Below are positions 17,030 through 27,015 of a stretch of DNA of 64,000 nt, one piece after another. The stretch is from Arthrobacter sp. SLBN-83. Lineage in GTDB: Bacteria > Actinomycetota > Actinomycetes > Actinomycetales > Micrococcaceae. Position 1 is the first letter of the stretch. Every line of letters begins with the position of its first letter. Below the pieces are notes generated by a model. The model worked only from the letters and a program-made list of their open reading frames with translations, had not been told where the DNA came from and searched no databases. The stretch spans positions 124,001-188,000 of the forward strand of contig NZ_VFMX01000001.1 of the NCBI RefSeq assembly GCF_006715285.1, written 5' to 3'. The translations under genes and the position numbers were made by a program.

Positions 17030-18439
17030 CTAACTTCGGCGACGGTCTGTAACGTTGGAATTCCTTGCTGAACGCACCTTGTCCAGCGCCCCTGTGTCCG
17101 GTTCTTCTGCGGTAAGGGCAGGGTTGCGGGCGGCCCTGCGAAGCTGGATGGCGGCTGCCGCGATGATCGCGACAAACAGGACGGCAAACCCGATCACGAC
17201 GGCGGCGCCGATGGCACTGTCCCGGGGGGACGGCGCCTTGGCAGCGGGAACGGTTGCTTCGGGCAGCGTGGGTGCGGCGCTGGGCGCCTGGGTGGCGGTT
17301 GGCAGTGGAGTTGCGGGAGCAGCGTTTCCCCGCCTGTGGACGCGGATCCACTCGGCGATGGTGCCCAACGGGTTAACCGACACCTGCGGAACATCGGCCT
17401 TGAGTGCTGCCTCGGCGTTGAGGATGCCGTAGCCGTACAGCGGGTCCTTGCCCGGGGCTCCCGCGTCCTTGGCCGTGGTGATGATCCTGTTGATTACCTG
17501 TTCAGCACTCATGTCCGGCCACTTGGACCGGATCAGGGCGGCCACGCCGGCCACGATGGGGGTGGAGCCGGAGGTGCCGGCCCACTCCGCGTAGCCGCCA
17601 CCGGGGAGTCCGCCCAGGAGGTTTTCGGCAGGCGCGGCGACACCGATGCTGATCCCCTGTGAGGAAGCGTCCACGCTGGCAACGTTTTTCCGGTCCAGCC
17701 CGGCTACGGTCAGGACGCCCGGGATGGTGGCGGGGGCGCCTACCTGGGTGTTGCCGCCTACCCGGTTGCCGGCCGCGGCAACGATGACCACGTCCTTCTG
17801 TTCCGCGTAAAGGAAGGCGGCGTCCCAGCTTTGCGGCCACTGCGGGGTGGTACTGCCCAGCGAAATGTTGATCACCTTGGCGCCGTTGTCCACGGCCCAC
17901 CGGACGGCCTCGGGAATCTGGTCCTGGTCGCTCTTGCCCGAAGGGTTGGGCGAGCCCAGCCAGGTGGAGACCGAAAGGAGCTGTGCTTCCGGCGCCACGC
18001 CCATGATGCCGTCGGGGGGTGTACCCGCCGGTCCCGGGCTGGGGCTGGGGCTTGCGCTGGCTGGCTGATGGCCGCGGCCGGCAAGCATCGTAGCTACCAG
18101 GGTGCCGTGTTCGGGCTTGGAGCCCACGCTCTTTTGGCCGTCGGGCCGGCCTGAGCCGGATGCGTCGTAGCCGCCAACGACCGCACCTTTGAGGTCCGGG
18201 TGCTGGGCATCGATGCCACTGTCGATGACGGCTACCTTGACGCCTGCGCCCTTTGACACTTCCCAGGCCTTGGTGATGCCGGAATCTGCCAGCCAGTATT
18301 CCTTGTCGCGCCACTCATCGGCCCTTGCAGAGGGTGCAGTGAAGAGGCCGGCGCAGAAGCAGCAAGCGGCCAGGAGGACGGCCATAAGGGCCGCCGCCGC
18401 CCGCGGCAAAAAGCGGGGGGAAGCTGTTGTGGAATCCAT
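17030..18439 (-). CDS. Mycosin-like subtilase (S8 serine protease), membrane anchored
   Basis: A 469-residue subtilisin-family protease resembling the MycP proteases of type VII secretion systems. It has a signal peptide at about residues 11-40 and the catalytic triad Asp73 (VIDSGID), His111 (EHGTLVA) and Ser290 (GTSGSTP), with the oxyanion Asn225 in AAAGN. A Pro/Ser/Ala-rich linker precedes one C-terminal membrane helix (about residues 405-427) and a short cytoplasmic tail. The nucleophile motif is GTSGS instead of the usual GTSMA. No ESX/T7SS gene is nearby; it follows ppx by four bases and is probably cotranscribed with it. Confidence 0.85.
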   Translation of the reverse strand: MDSTTASPRFLPRAAAALMAVLLAACCFCAGLFTAPSARADEWRDKEYWLADSGITKAWEVSKGAGVKVAVIDSGIDAQHPDLKGAVVGGYDASGSGRPDGQKSVGSKPEHGTLVATMLAGRGHQPASASPSPSPGPAGTPPDGIMGVAPEAQLLSVSTWLGSPNPSGKSDQDQIPEAVRWAVDNGAKVINISLGSTTPQWPQSWDAAFLYAEQKDVVIVAAAGNRVGGNTQVGAPATIPGVLTVAGLDRKNVASVDASSQGISIGVAAPAENLLGGLPGGGYAEWAGTSGSTPIVAGVAALIRSKWPDMSAEQVINRIITTAKDAGAPGKDPLYGYGILNAEAALKADVPQVSVNPLGTIAEWIRVHRRGNAAPATPLPTATQAPSAAPTLPEATVPAAKAPSPRDSAIGAAVVIGFAVLFVAIIAAAAIQLRRAARNPALTAEEPDTGALDKVRSARNSNVTDRRRS

Positions 18440-18443
18440 GGGC

Positions 18444-19391
18444 CTACCCGATGCTCAGGGCGATGCCGTCGAGGATGTCATGCTCGCTGGCCGTGGCCGC
18501 GGTAATCCTCCCGCCGGTCAGCTCCCCCATCCGTTCCAGGATCCGGCGCCACACCAGTCCCCCGGCACCGATGACATCGACCCGTCCGGGGTGCATGTAC
18601 GGCAGGGCCGCGCGTTCGTCCCGGGTCATGGTCAGCAGGTCAGTGGCGGCGGCGCGGACCTCAGCGACAGGCAGTTCCGCGCCGTGGATGGCGTCCGGCG
18701 AGTATTCCGGCAAGCGCAGGGCGTGGGCGGTGATGGTGGTGACGGAGCCGGCAACACCGACGACGGCGGTGGCGCGCTCCAGCGGCACGTCCCGTCCGGC
18801 GCGGGCGATGGCGGCGTCAACGTCGGCTTCCGCGGCCTCGATCTGTGCAGGGGTGGGTGGATCGTCGCGCAGGTGCCGTTCGGTGAGGCGGACGCAGCCA
18901 ATGTCCACGGACTTCGCCGCGGTCACGCCGTCCGCAGTGCCGAGGACGAACTCGGTACTTCCCCCGCCAAGGTCCACCACCAGCACCTGGTGGCCGTCCA
19001 GGATGGGCAGGACGCTGCTGGCGCCGGCAAAGGACAGTGCCGCTTCCTCGTCCCCGGAGATGACTTCGGGCTCCACGCCCAGCAGGTCCCGGACTCCGTC
19101 CACGAAGACGTCCCGGTTGCGCGCGTCCCGGCTGGCGGACGTGGCGACGAACCGGATCCGCTCTGCACCGTGTTCCTTGATCAGGCGCGCATAGTCGGCG
19201 GTTGCGGCGAGGGTGCGTTCCAGTGCCTCAGGTGCCAGTTCCCCAGTGGCGTCCACGCCCTGGCCCAGCCGGACCACGCGCATCTCGCGGACCACGTCGG
19301 TCAGGCCGGTGCTGCCGTTGATGCGGTCGATGTCCGCGATCAGGAGCCGGATGGAGTTGGTGCCGCAGTCAATGGCGGCCACGCGGGTCAT
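18444..19391 (-). CDS. Ppx/GppA family exopolyphosphatase
   Basis: Hydrolyses terminal phosphates of polyphosphate and/or pppGpp. It is 315 residues, a short single-module form. The ASKHA-fold phosphate-binding loops are AAIDCGTNSIRLL at residues 5-17 and VVDLGGGSTEFVLG near residue 142, with the catalytic-region Glu in SGDEEAALSF. The ATG overlaps the DUF501 stop (ATGA). The eno / FtsB-like / DUF501 / ppx order is conserved in actinobacteria. Confidence 0.88.
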   Translation of the reverse strand: MTRVAAIDCGTNSIRLLIADIDRINGSTGLTDVVREMRVVRLGQGVDATGELAPEALERTLAATADYARLIKEHGAERIRFVATSASRDARNRDVFVDGVRDLLGVEPEVISGDEEAALSFAGASSVLPILDGHQVLVVDLGGGSTEFVLGTADGVTAAKSVDIGCVRLTERHLRDDPPTPAQIEAAEADVDAAIARAGRDVPLERATAVVGVAGSVTTITAHALRLPEYSPDAIHGAELPVAEVRAAATDLLTMTRDERAALPYMHPGRVDVIGAGGLVWRRILERMGELTGGRITAATASEHDILDGIALSIG

Positions 19392-20059
19392 TCCGCAGCC
19401 CCTGCGCTGCCGGCGGACTTCCGCACGGGAGCTGGCCGGCCCACGATATCGGGCAGGCCCTGGGGTCCATGGCGGCTGAGGTCCCGGGATGGTGCCTCGC
19501 CGGTGGTGTCCCAGGCGCCGTCGCAGTAGCACTTGTCCGCCGTCCACCACTCGCTGATCATTCCGATCGCCTGGTCACCCAGGGGGTTGACGCCGCTGCC
19601 CGCTGCCAGGGAGTGTCCCACCAGGACGTGCAGGCACTTGACGCGGGTGGGCATCCCGCCGGCGGAGACGCCGTCGATCTCGGGGACCGGGCCGATGCCC
19701 GAACGCTGTCCGATGGCTTCGCGGGCGGCGAGGTACTCCTCATGGGCTGCACTGTAGGCAGCGGCGAGCCCTTCGTCGGAGGCCAACTGCTCGTTCATGG
19801 TGTTCATGACCCCTGCCGCCTCAAGCCTAGAAACCGCGGACGTGATCACCGGGTGCGTCAGGTAGAAGGTGGTGGGGAACGGAGTGCCGTTGCTGAGGCG
19901 GGGTGCGGTGGCCGCCACCAGGGGGTTGCCGCAGACGCACCGGGCCGGGATCTCCACAACGTCGCGGACGGGACGTCCCAGCTGCCTGCTCAGTACTTCA
20001 AGGTCGTGTGCTGTCGGTTGGCGGGATTCGTCCCGGGCGGCTGCCGTGTTGTGTTCCAC
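19388..20059 (-). CDS. DUF501 domain protein
   Basis: Conserved actinobacterial protein of unknown function, 223 residues. It has several cysteines: CVCGNP near residue 44, KCLHVLVGHSLA in the centre and DKCYCDGAWD near the C-terminus. These, with conserved His, look able to bind a metal, though no such activity is established to my knowledge. The start is taken as the GTG at 20059, which lies 28 bases after the FtsB-like stop; a longer open frame runs into that gene. It overlaps ppx by four bases. Confidence 0.8.
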   Translation of the reverse strand: MEHNTAAARDESRQPTAHDLEVLSRQLGRPVRDVVEIPARCVCGNPLVAATAPRLSNGTPFPTTFYLTHPVITSAVSRLEAAGVMNTMNEQLASDEGLAAAYSAAHEEYLAAREAIGQRSGIGPVPEIDGVSAGGMPTRVKCLHVLVGHSLAAGSGVNPLGDQAIGMISEWWTADKCYCDGAWDTTGEAPSRDLSRHGPQGLPDIVGRPAPVRKSAGSAGAAE

Positions 20060-20087
20060 TGTCGCGGGCCGTCCTTCCTTGTGCGGT

Positions 20088-20786
20088 TCAGTCTGTGGCC
20101 GCGCGGCGGATGGACTCCCACAGGGAATCCACCCACGGCAGATCGGCGGGGTCTTGTGCTGCTGCGCCGGCGGGGCTACTGCTTTCTCCGGCCGGCTCAT
20201 CGCTGCCAAAAACCCAGTAGCCGGTTTCGCCCGGCATAACCATGTTAATGCGGTCGCGGGCCTGCTGTTTGACGTAGTTGGGGTCCTGCCACCGCGAAAC
20301 CTGCTGGCGGAGGGCGTCGCCTTCGGCCTGGCGGGCTGCGATATCGGCGTGCAGCGCGTCGATTTCGGCCTTCTTGTCGAAGAAGATCTTCACCGTGGGC
20401 GCGAGCATGATGGTGATGGCAATCATCACCACGGCCAGCGCGAGCATGCGTCCGGAAAACGCCTTGGCGGGCACGGGGTGCTGCCCGTCTTCGCCGGCCC
20501 GGGTGTCCTTGCTGTCCGTGGAACTGCTGCCCTTGCGTGCGGCGGCCGGCTTGGATTTGGCGGCCTCCCCCGCCTTTCCGGCGCCGGACTGGCCGGAAGC
20601 TCCTTGCCCGTGGTTGTCCTTCGGCCTGGCCGTGTCCCTGGCGGCCGTCCCACTGGCGGCCGTTCCCTTGGCCGGGCGGAAATCCGCCCGGATGACGTCG
20701 GCACCGCCGGAGGGCCCGTCGTCGGCCGTTTCCTTGGCTGGACGGGCGGGGGCGACCTTGGGAACTTTGGGGCGGCGGGTAGCCAT
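20088..20786 (-). CDS. Septum formation initiator (FtsB/DivIC-like)
   Basis: Bitopic cell-division protein of the FtsB/DivIC family. It is 232 residues. A long N-terminal cytoplasmic region of about 110 residues is rich in Lys, Ala, Gly and Ser and should be disordered. One membrane helix follows at about 113-131, then a coiled coil (DKKAEIDALHADIAARQAEGD), then the conserved DPNYVKQQARDRINMVMPGE segment and an acidic tail. In this family the protein bridges FtsQ and FtsL at the septum. The ATG has AGGAG five bases upstream, and the gene lies downstream of eno after a terminator-like hairpin. Confidence 0.85.
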   Translation of the reverse strand: MATRRPKVPKVAPARPAKETADDGPSGGADVIRADFRPAKGTAASGTAARDTARPKDNHGQGASGQSGAGKAGEAAKSKPAAARKGSSSTDSKDTRAGEDGQHPVPAKAFSGRMLALAVVMIAITIMLAPTVKIFFDKKAEIDALHADIAARQAEGDALRQQVSRWQDPNYVKQQARDRINMVMPGETGYWVFGSDEPAGESSSPAGAAAQDPADLPWVDSLWESIRRAATD

Positions 20787-20870
20787 GACACTCCTGAAAC
20801 GCAGCCTGCCGGGGCCGCCACTATCTGTGCTGGACAACACTTCTGGGACAACTGCTGCTGGAAACAACAG

Positions 20871-20902
20871 CGGTGGCTATGGTCTTTCAACCATAGCCAC
20901 CG
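20871..20902 (-). terminator. Hairpin between eno and the FtsB-like gene
   Basis: Perfect 13-bp stem (20871-20883 with 20890-20902) with a six-base loop, 20 bases after the eno stop, followed by CTGTTGTTTCC on the minus strand. It may only partly terminate transcription, as the downstream genes have no other obvious promoter. Confidence 0.7.
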
Positions 20903-20922
20903 CGGAGGGGTTTAGCCGGTTA

Positions 20923-22224
<1,302 letters not shown>

Positions 22225-22321
22225 TTAACGGGGGGAATCAGGCAGAAAACTCGACGTACTCGTCACCGACTAGCGTAGTCGAGAGTGCTCCGGGTTACTC
22301 AAACCGGTCACGGGCCGGACG

Positions 22322-22990
22322 TCATGATGGCGCGGGCCCGCTGCCGCCGCCTTGCCGGCCTTCATCGCCCTGGTAGCGGCGGACGGCGGCGCGCAGGGCA
22401 CGCTCGGCGTCCATCCCGTTGTCCCGGGCGGAGCGCACGACGGCGAGCAGCAGGGTTCCGAGCTCGTCCTCGCTTTCAGGGACCGGGGCCCCCGCCGGCA
22501 GCTCAAGGCCGGCACGGGCCGCGCGGTCCAGCGACTTTTGCGCTTTGGCCAGCGCAGGGTAAGCCTCCGGAATTCCTTCGAACGCTCCGCGGCGCTCCGG
22601 GCGTTCGGCCCGCTTGACTGCATCCCACTTCTGCTCGATCTCCGCTACCGTGGCGGGGAAGCTGTCCTGCAGGGACCCGTCCGGCCTGAAGACGTGCGGG
22701 TTGCGGCGGACCATCTTGGCACCCAGGCCGCGCGCCACGTCGTCGAACGTGAACGCGCCGCGCTCCTCCGCCAGGCGGGCGTGGAGCACAACCTGGAGCA
22801 GGACGTCACCCAGCTCGCCCTGGAGCTCGGCGTCCGGGTGGCCCTCCTCGATGGTTTCGGCCACCTCATAGGCCTCCTCGAGGAGGTACTCCACCAGCGA
22901 TGCGTGGGTCAGTGCCCCCATCCAGGGACAGTGCTGGCGCAGCTGCGCCAGCACTGTGACCAGGCGTTCAATGGGTGTTTGGTCAGCCAA
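22322..22990 (-). CDS. mazG: Nucleoside triphosphate pyrophosphohydrolase MazG
   Basis: Hydrolyses (d)NTPs to monophosphates, removing non-canonical nucleotides. It is about 222 residues. The all-alpha NTP pyrophosphatase metal site reads EYLLEEAYEVAETIEEG ... ELQGELGDVLLQVVLHA, with the EExxE and ExxD pairs intact, followed by a partial second module. The start is uncertain: I take the TTG at 22990, which overlaps the add stop by eight bases and would be translationally coupled. A GTG inside add would make it 26 residues longer. Confidence 0.85.
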   Translation of the reverse strand: MADQTPIERLVTVLAQLRQHCPWMGALTHASLVEYLLEEAYEVAETIEEGHPDAELQGELGDVLLQVVLHARLAEERGAFTFDDVARGLGAKMVRRNPHVFRPDGSLQDSFPATVAEIEQKWDAVKRAERPERRGAFEGIPEAYPALAKAQKSLDRAARAGLELPAGAPVPESEDELGTLLLAVVRSARDNGMDAERALRAAVRRYQGDEGRQGGGSGPAPS

Positions 22991-24119
22991 GGTTGGCGTA
23001 GGCGTCGTTGATGTATTCCACCAGCGCTTCCTTTTCCTCCAGGGGCAGGAAGGACGCCTCCGCTGCATTCAGCGTCAGCTCCAGCAGGTCGTCGAGGTCG
23101 TAGTCGAAGGTTTCCACCAGCAGGTTGAACTCGTCGGTCAGGGTGACGCCGCTCATGAGGCGGTTGTCCGTGTTGATGGTGACGTTGAAACCCAGCTGGT
23201 AGAGCATGTCCAGGGGGTGGCTTTCGATGCCTTCGCCGAATTCGGCAATCGCGCCGGTCTGGAGGTTGGAGGACGGGCAGATTTCGAGGGCGATGCCGCG
23301 GTCACGGACCCAGCTGGAGAGGTCACCAAGGGTGACCAGGCCGACGGTGTCGCCGGCTTCCTCGTCGTCGTCGAACTCCACCATGATGTCCTCGGCGATG
23401 CGCACCCCATGCCCCAGGCGGAGGGCGCGGCCGTCCACCAGCGCGGACTGGATGCTCTCCAGCCCGGCTGCTTCACCGGCGTGCACTGTGGCGGGGAAAT
23501 TGTGCTGGGCAAGGTAGGTGAAGGCGTCCTTGAAGCGGCTGGGCAGAAAGCCGTCCTCGGCGCCGGCGATGTCAAAGCCCACGGCACCCTTGTTGCGGTG
23601 GCGGATGGCCAGTTCGGCGATCTCCTGGCCGCGGTCGGCGTGGCGCATGGCGGTGATCAGCTGACCCACCTGGATCTCGCGTCCGGTCTCGGAGACGGCC
23701 TCGACGCCGGCCTCCAGGCCTTCCTGCACAGCTTCGACGACTTCATCCAAGCTGAGTCCCTTCTGGAGGTGCTGCTCGGGTGCCCACCGGACTTCGCCGT
23801 ACACCACGCCGTCGTCTGCGAGGTCCTCCACGAACTCCTTCGCCACCCGGAACAGGCCGTCGTAGGTCTGCATGACGGCTACCGTGTGGTCGAACGTCTC
23901 CAGATAACGGACCAGTGAGCCGGAGTCTGCAGATTCCCGGAACCACTGCCCCAGGGCCACCGGATCCGTTGAAGGCAGCGTGTGGCCAACGGCTTCCGCC
24001 AGCTCGATGATGGTGGCCGGGCGGAGTCCTCCGTCCAGGTGGTCGTGCAGGGAGACCTTGGGCAGGCTCTTCAGGTCGAAATCGATGGCAGGGGCGGCGT
24101 CAACAATGGGCTCAGTCAC
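22983..24119 (-). CDS. add: Adenosine deaminase
   Basis: Zinc enzyme converting (deoxy)adenosine to (deoxy)inosine. It is 378 residues. It shows HDHLDGG at residues 25-31 (zinc His; the Leu-Asp-Gly loop binds substrate), a central VHAGEA (zinc His and catalytic Glu), LRLGHGVRI (catalytic His) and NTDNRLMSG near residue 315 (zinc-region Asp). LDG replaces the more common LDGS. It lies in a run with cdd, deoA and a nucleoside importer. The GTG follows TAAGGT by six bases with no ribosome site, indicating a leaderless transcript. Confidence 0.93.
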   Translation of the reverse strand: MTEPIVDAAPAIDFDLKSLPKVSLHDHLDGGLRPATIIELAEAVGHTLPSTDPVALGQWFRESADSGSLVRYLETFDHTVAVMQTYDGLFRVAKEFVEDLADDGVVYGEVRWAPEQHLQKGLSLDEVVEAVQEGLEAGVEAVSETGREIQVGQLITAMRHADRGQEIAELAIRHRNKGAVGFDIAGAEDGFLPSRFKDAFTYLAQHNFPATVHAGEAAGLESIQSALVDGRALRLGHGVRIAEDIMVEFDDDEEAGDTVGLVTLGDLSSWVRDRGIALEICPSSNLQTGAIAEFGEGIESHPLDMLYQLGFNVTINTDNRLMSGVTLTDEFNLLVETFDYDLDDLLELTLNAAEASFLPLEEKEALVEYINDAYANLG

Positions 24120-24125
24120 GTTCCC

Positions 24126-24131
24126 ACCTTA
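24126..24131 (-). promoter_or_regulatory. -10 box of a leaderless transcript (add)
   Basis: TAAGGT on the minus strand ends six bases before the GTG at 24119. Confidence 0.5.
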
Positions 24132-24186
24132 GGGTGGGGCGGAGTCCAAAGCCAGCGGCTCGATGGCAGCCGTCCAAGGCCGGCTG

Positions 24187-24912
24187 CTACTTGGCGGCGG
24201 GGCCTGCCTCTGCTGACGGCACCACGAAGGCCTGCGTGCCGGGCCGGCCCTCGTGGCCGGAGCCGGAGGATCCTTCGGTCCAGCCGTCCGCGTCCGGCGT
24301 ATCGTCACGTCCCAGCCGTTTGTGCCACCAGCGCAGCAGGTGGTCGATGACGACCCCCAGGACGATGGCGAACACCACCGCAATGCCCGCGCTGAGCAGC
24401 GGGTTGTGGTGCAGCCAGGGGAAGGAGCTGGCCAGCAGGCCGATGCCAAGGGAGTAGCCCACCCAGGTAAGGCAGGCGAAGGCGTCGAACACAAAGAACC
24501 TGCGGTGCGAGAATCCTGTGCTGCCGGCGACGTAGTTGACGGCCACCCGGCCCCACGGGATGTAGCGTGCGGTAAAGATCAGCACAGCCCCACGCTTTTC
24601 GAGCTCGTAGCGGGCCCACGCAAAAACTTTCCGGACTTTGGGCTTGCGCATCCACCCCCACCGGTCCAAGCCGATCTTGCGGCCCAGCATGTAGGCCATG
24701 TTGTCGCCGGCGATGGCGCCGACCAGCGCCGTGACACCCAGGATCCAGAGGTTGGGTTCGCCGCTGTGCCGCGAGAACGCCGCAAGGGCCACGATGAGGG
24801 TCTCGCTGGGGACCACCATGGCGAAGCCGTCCACAAAGAAGAACACCAGCAGGACGGGGTAGATCCACCACTGGCCCGCTGCATGGAGCACGGCCTCATT
24901 AATAAACTCCAC
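24187..24912 (-). CDS. DedA family membrane protein
   Basis: Member of the DedA/SNARE-associated superfamily, a group that includes undecaprenyl-phosphate and other polyprenyl-phosphate flippases. It is about 241 residues. The sequence has the re-entrant-loop motif FFVDGFAMVVPSETLIV with the conserved Glu, GAIAGDNMAYMLGR, and FTARYIPWGRVAVNYVAGS with the conserved Arg. A hydrophilic tail of about 40 residues extends past the last helix. The start is taken at the GTG (24912), with AGGAG about 11 bases upstream. It is a tandem paralogue of the next gene. Confidence 0.82.
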   Translation of the reverse strand: MEFINEAVLHAAGQWWIYPVLLVFFFVDGFAMVVPSETLIVALAAFSRHSGEPNLWILGVTALVGAIAGDNMAYMLGRKIGLDRWGWMRKPKVRKVFAWARYELEKRGAVLIFTARYIPWGRVAVNYVAGSTGFSHRRFFVFDAFACLTWVGYSLGIGLLASSFPWLHHNPLLSAGIAVVFAIVLGVVIDHLLRWWHKRLGRDDTPDADGWTEGSSGSGHEGRPGTQAFVVPSAEAGPAAK

Positions 24913-25047
24913 GCGGTGTTGCTCCTGTATGAAAAATGACACAGCCAATGTGCCGCAGCCAAAGCGGAAATCGTTCCTAAGTGTCCCATGCGCCGGGGCC
25001 TGTCCGCTACGCCCCAATGCCCGGAATTACACCCTTAAACGCCCCGG

Positions 25048-25677
25048 TCAGGCACCGGGTTCCCGGATCCGTTCCACCACGTTGGGTTTGCCGCGGAATT
25101 TGTTGATCACCAGGTCCACCACGATGCCGAGTGCCACGGCGCAGACGATGGCAATTGCGGCACCCAGGAGGTGGTTGTCCTCAAACCACTGGCCGAAGAA
25201 AAGCCCGATCGCCACCGAGTAGGTGGCCCAGAGGCTGGCGGAAAGGACGGTCAGCCCCACGAACCGCAAATGGGGATAGTGGGTGACCCCGGCGGTCAGG
25301 TTGACGGCAACCCTGCCGATCGGAACAAAGCGCGCCACCAGGATCAGTGACGCCGGCCGTTTCCGCAGCTCACGGCCTGCCCAGCGGAAAGCGGCCTGCA
25401 TGCGGGGCCCGCGCATCCACGCCCATCGAGTGGTGCCCACACGGCGTCCCAGGAGGTAGGCGATGTTGTCCCCGGAGAAGGCCCCGGCTGCAGCCACCAG
25501 GGCCAGGAGCAGCGGATTGGGAACCTCGGCGGTGGCCGCTACCGCCGCGAGGCCCACCACCACGGACTCGCTGGGGACCGGCGGAAAGAAGCCGTCAATG
25601 ATGCAGCAGGCCAGCACGAGGACCAGCACCCATGGCTGTCCGGCGGCGGCGAGGATGAAGTCATTGATGGCCTGCAT
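25048..25677 (-). CDS. DedA family membrane protein (second copy)
   Basis: A 209-residue DedA protein. IIDGFFPPVPSESVVVGL, GAFSGDNIAYLLGRRVG and VARFVPIGRVAVNLTAGVTHY carry the conserved acidic and arginine residues of the family. It is clearly paralogous to the gene 135 bases downstream but more compact, without the polar C-terminal tail. It begins six bases after the deoA stop, with AGGGA as ribosome site, so it is cotranscribed with the nucleoside salvage genes although a direct functional link is not apparent. Confidence 0.83.
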   Translation of the reverse strand: MQAINDFILAAAGQPWVLVLVLACCIIDGFFPPVPSESVVVGLAAVAATAEVPNPLLLALVAAAGAFSGDNIAYLLGRRVGTTRWAWMRGPRMQAAFRWAGRELRKRPASLILVARFVPIGRVAVNLTAGVTHYPHLRFVGLTVLSASLWATYSVAIGLFFGQWFEDNHLLGAAIAIVCAVALGIVVDLVINKFRGKPNVVERIREPGA

Positions 25678-25683
25678 TGGTCC

Positions 25684-27015
25684 CTACGCTATGCGGTCGA
25701 TAATGAGCTGCTGGGCAGGCCGCGAACCTTCCGGAGCAATAACCACGGCGTGTTCCAGGGCCTCGCGGGCACGGGCGAACCGCTCCGGAGTATCGGTGAG
25801 CAGCGTCATCAGGGGCTCCCCTGCGCGGACTGTGGCACCCGGCTTGGCGTGCATACGCACCCCCGCCCCGGCCTGGACGGGGTCCTCCTTCCGTGCACGG
25901 CCGGCACCCAGGCGCCATGCGGCTACGCCGACGGCGAGCGCGTCCAGGTCCACCAGCACCCCGTCAGCGGGGGCGTACACAACGTCGGACTCCTTGGCCA
26001 CGGGAAGGGCTGCCCGGGGGTCGCCCCCTTGGGCCTCGATCATCCGGTTCCAGATGTCCATGGCCCTGCCGTCCTTCAGGGCGGCTGCGGGATCGGCGTC
26101 GTGCACTCCCGCTGCGGCGAGCATTTCTTCGGCGAGCCGCACGGTCAGCTCCACCACGTCCTCAGGACCGCCGCCGGCCAGGACCTCCAGCGATTCCTCC
26201 ACCTCGATGGCGTTGCCGGCAGTGAGGCCCAGCGGGGTGTCCATGTTGGTCAGCAGCGCAACGGTGTTGACTCCTGCGTCCTTGCCGAGAGCCACCATGG
26301 TTTCGGCGAGCTCGCGGGCTTTGGCTTCGTCCTTCATGAACGCACCGCTGCCCACCTTGACATCCAGGACCAGCGCGCCGGTGCCCTCCGCGATCTTCTT
26401 GCTCATGATGGATGATGCGATCAGCGGGATGGCCTCCACCGTGCCGGTGACATCCCGCAGCGCATACAGCTTCTTGTCCGCGGGGGCCAGGCCCGCACCG
26501 GCGGCGCAGATCACCGCGCCCACGTCCTGGAGCTGGGCAAGGATCTCATCGTTGCTGAGGTTGGCCCGCCAGCCGGGGATCGATTCCAACTTGTCCAAGG
26601 TGCCTCCGGTATGCCCCAGGCCCCGCCCGGACAGCTGGGGCACGGCGACGCCGAACACCGCCACCAGCGGGGCCAGCGGCAGGGTGATCTTGTCCCCCAC
26701 CCCGCCTGTGGAGTGCTTGTCCGTGGTGTACTTCAGGCCGCCGTCGGGACGCCGGAGGCTGGAGAAATCCATCCGATCACCGGAAGCGATCATGGCCGCC
26801 GTCCAGCGGGCAATCTCAGCCCGATCCATGCCGTTGAGCAGGATGGCCATGTTGAGGGCCGCCATCTGCTCGTCGGCGATGGCCCCGCGGGTGTACGCGT
26901 CGATGGTCCAGTCGATCTGTTCGGGGCTCAGCTTCCCCTTGTCCCGCTTGGTGCGGATGATGTCGACGGCGTCGAACGCTTCGGCGCGGCTGTTCGGTGT
27001 TCGGTTCTCAGTCAC
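25684..27015 (-). CDS. deoA: Thymidine phosphorylase
   Basis: Phosphorolysis of (deoxy)thymidine or other pyrimidine nucleosides to base and (deoxy)ribose-1-phosphate. It is 443 residues, of the NP-II family. KYTTDKHSTGGVGDKITLPL is the phosphate/substrate signature, with SGRGLGHTGGTLDKLE next to it. An alpha N-terminal domain (EQIDWTIDAYTRGAI) and a C-terminal beta domain are present. The GTG overlaps the cdd stop by four bases and has GGAGGA seven bases upstream. Confidence 0.94.
   Translation of the reverse strand: MTENRTPNSRAEAFDAVDIIRTKRDKGKLSPEQIDWTIDAYTRGAIADEQMAALNMAILLNGMDRAEIARWTAAMIASGDRMDFSSLRRPDGGLKYTTDKHSTGGVGDKITLPLAPLVAVFGVAVPQLSGRGLGHTGGTLDKLESIPGWRANLSNDEILAQLQDVGAVICAAGAGLAPADKKLYALRDVTGTVEAIPLIASSIMSKKIAEGTGALVLDVKVGSGAFMKDEAKARELAETMVALGKDAGVNTVALLTNMDTPLGLTAGNAIEVEESLEVLAGGGPEDVVELTVRLAEEMLAAAGVHDADPAAALKDGRAMDIWNRMIEAQGGDPRAALPVAKESDVVYAPADGVLVDLDALAVGVAAWRLGAGRARKEDPVQAGAGVRMHAKPGATVRAGEPLMTLLTDTPERFARAREALEHAVVIAPEGSRPAQQLIIDRIA

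Noticed and set aside
15310-17052. Open frame of 580 codons on the plus strand
   Set aside because: Runs antisense through the tRNA and NDH-2 genes; no ribosome site and no family resemblance.
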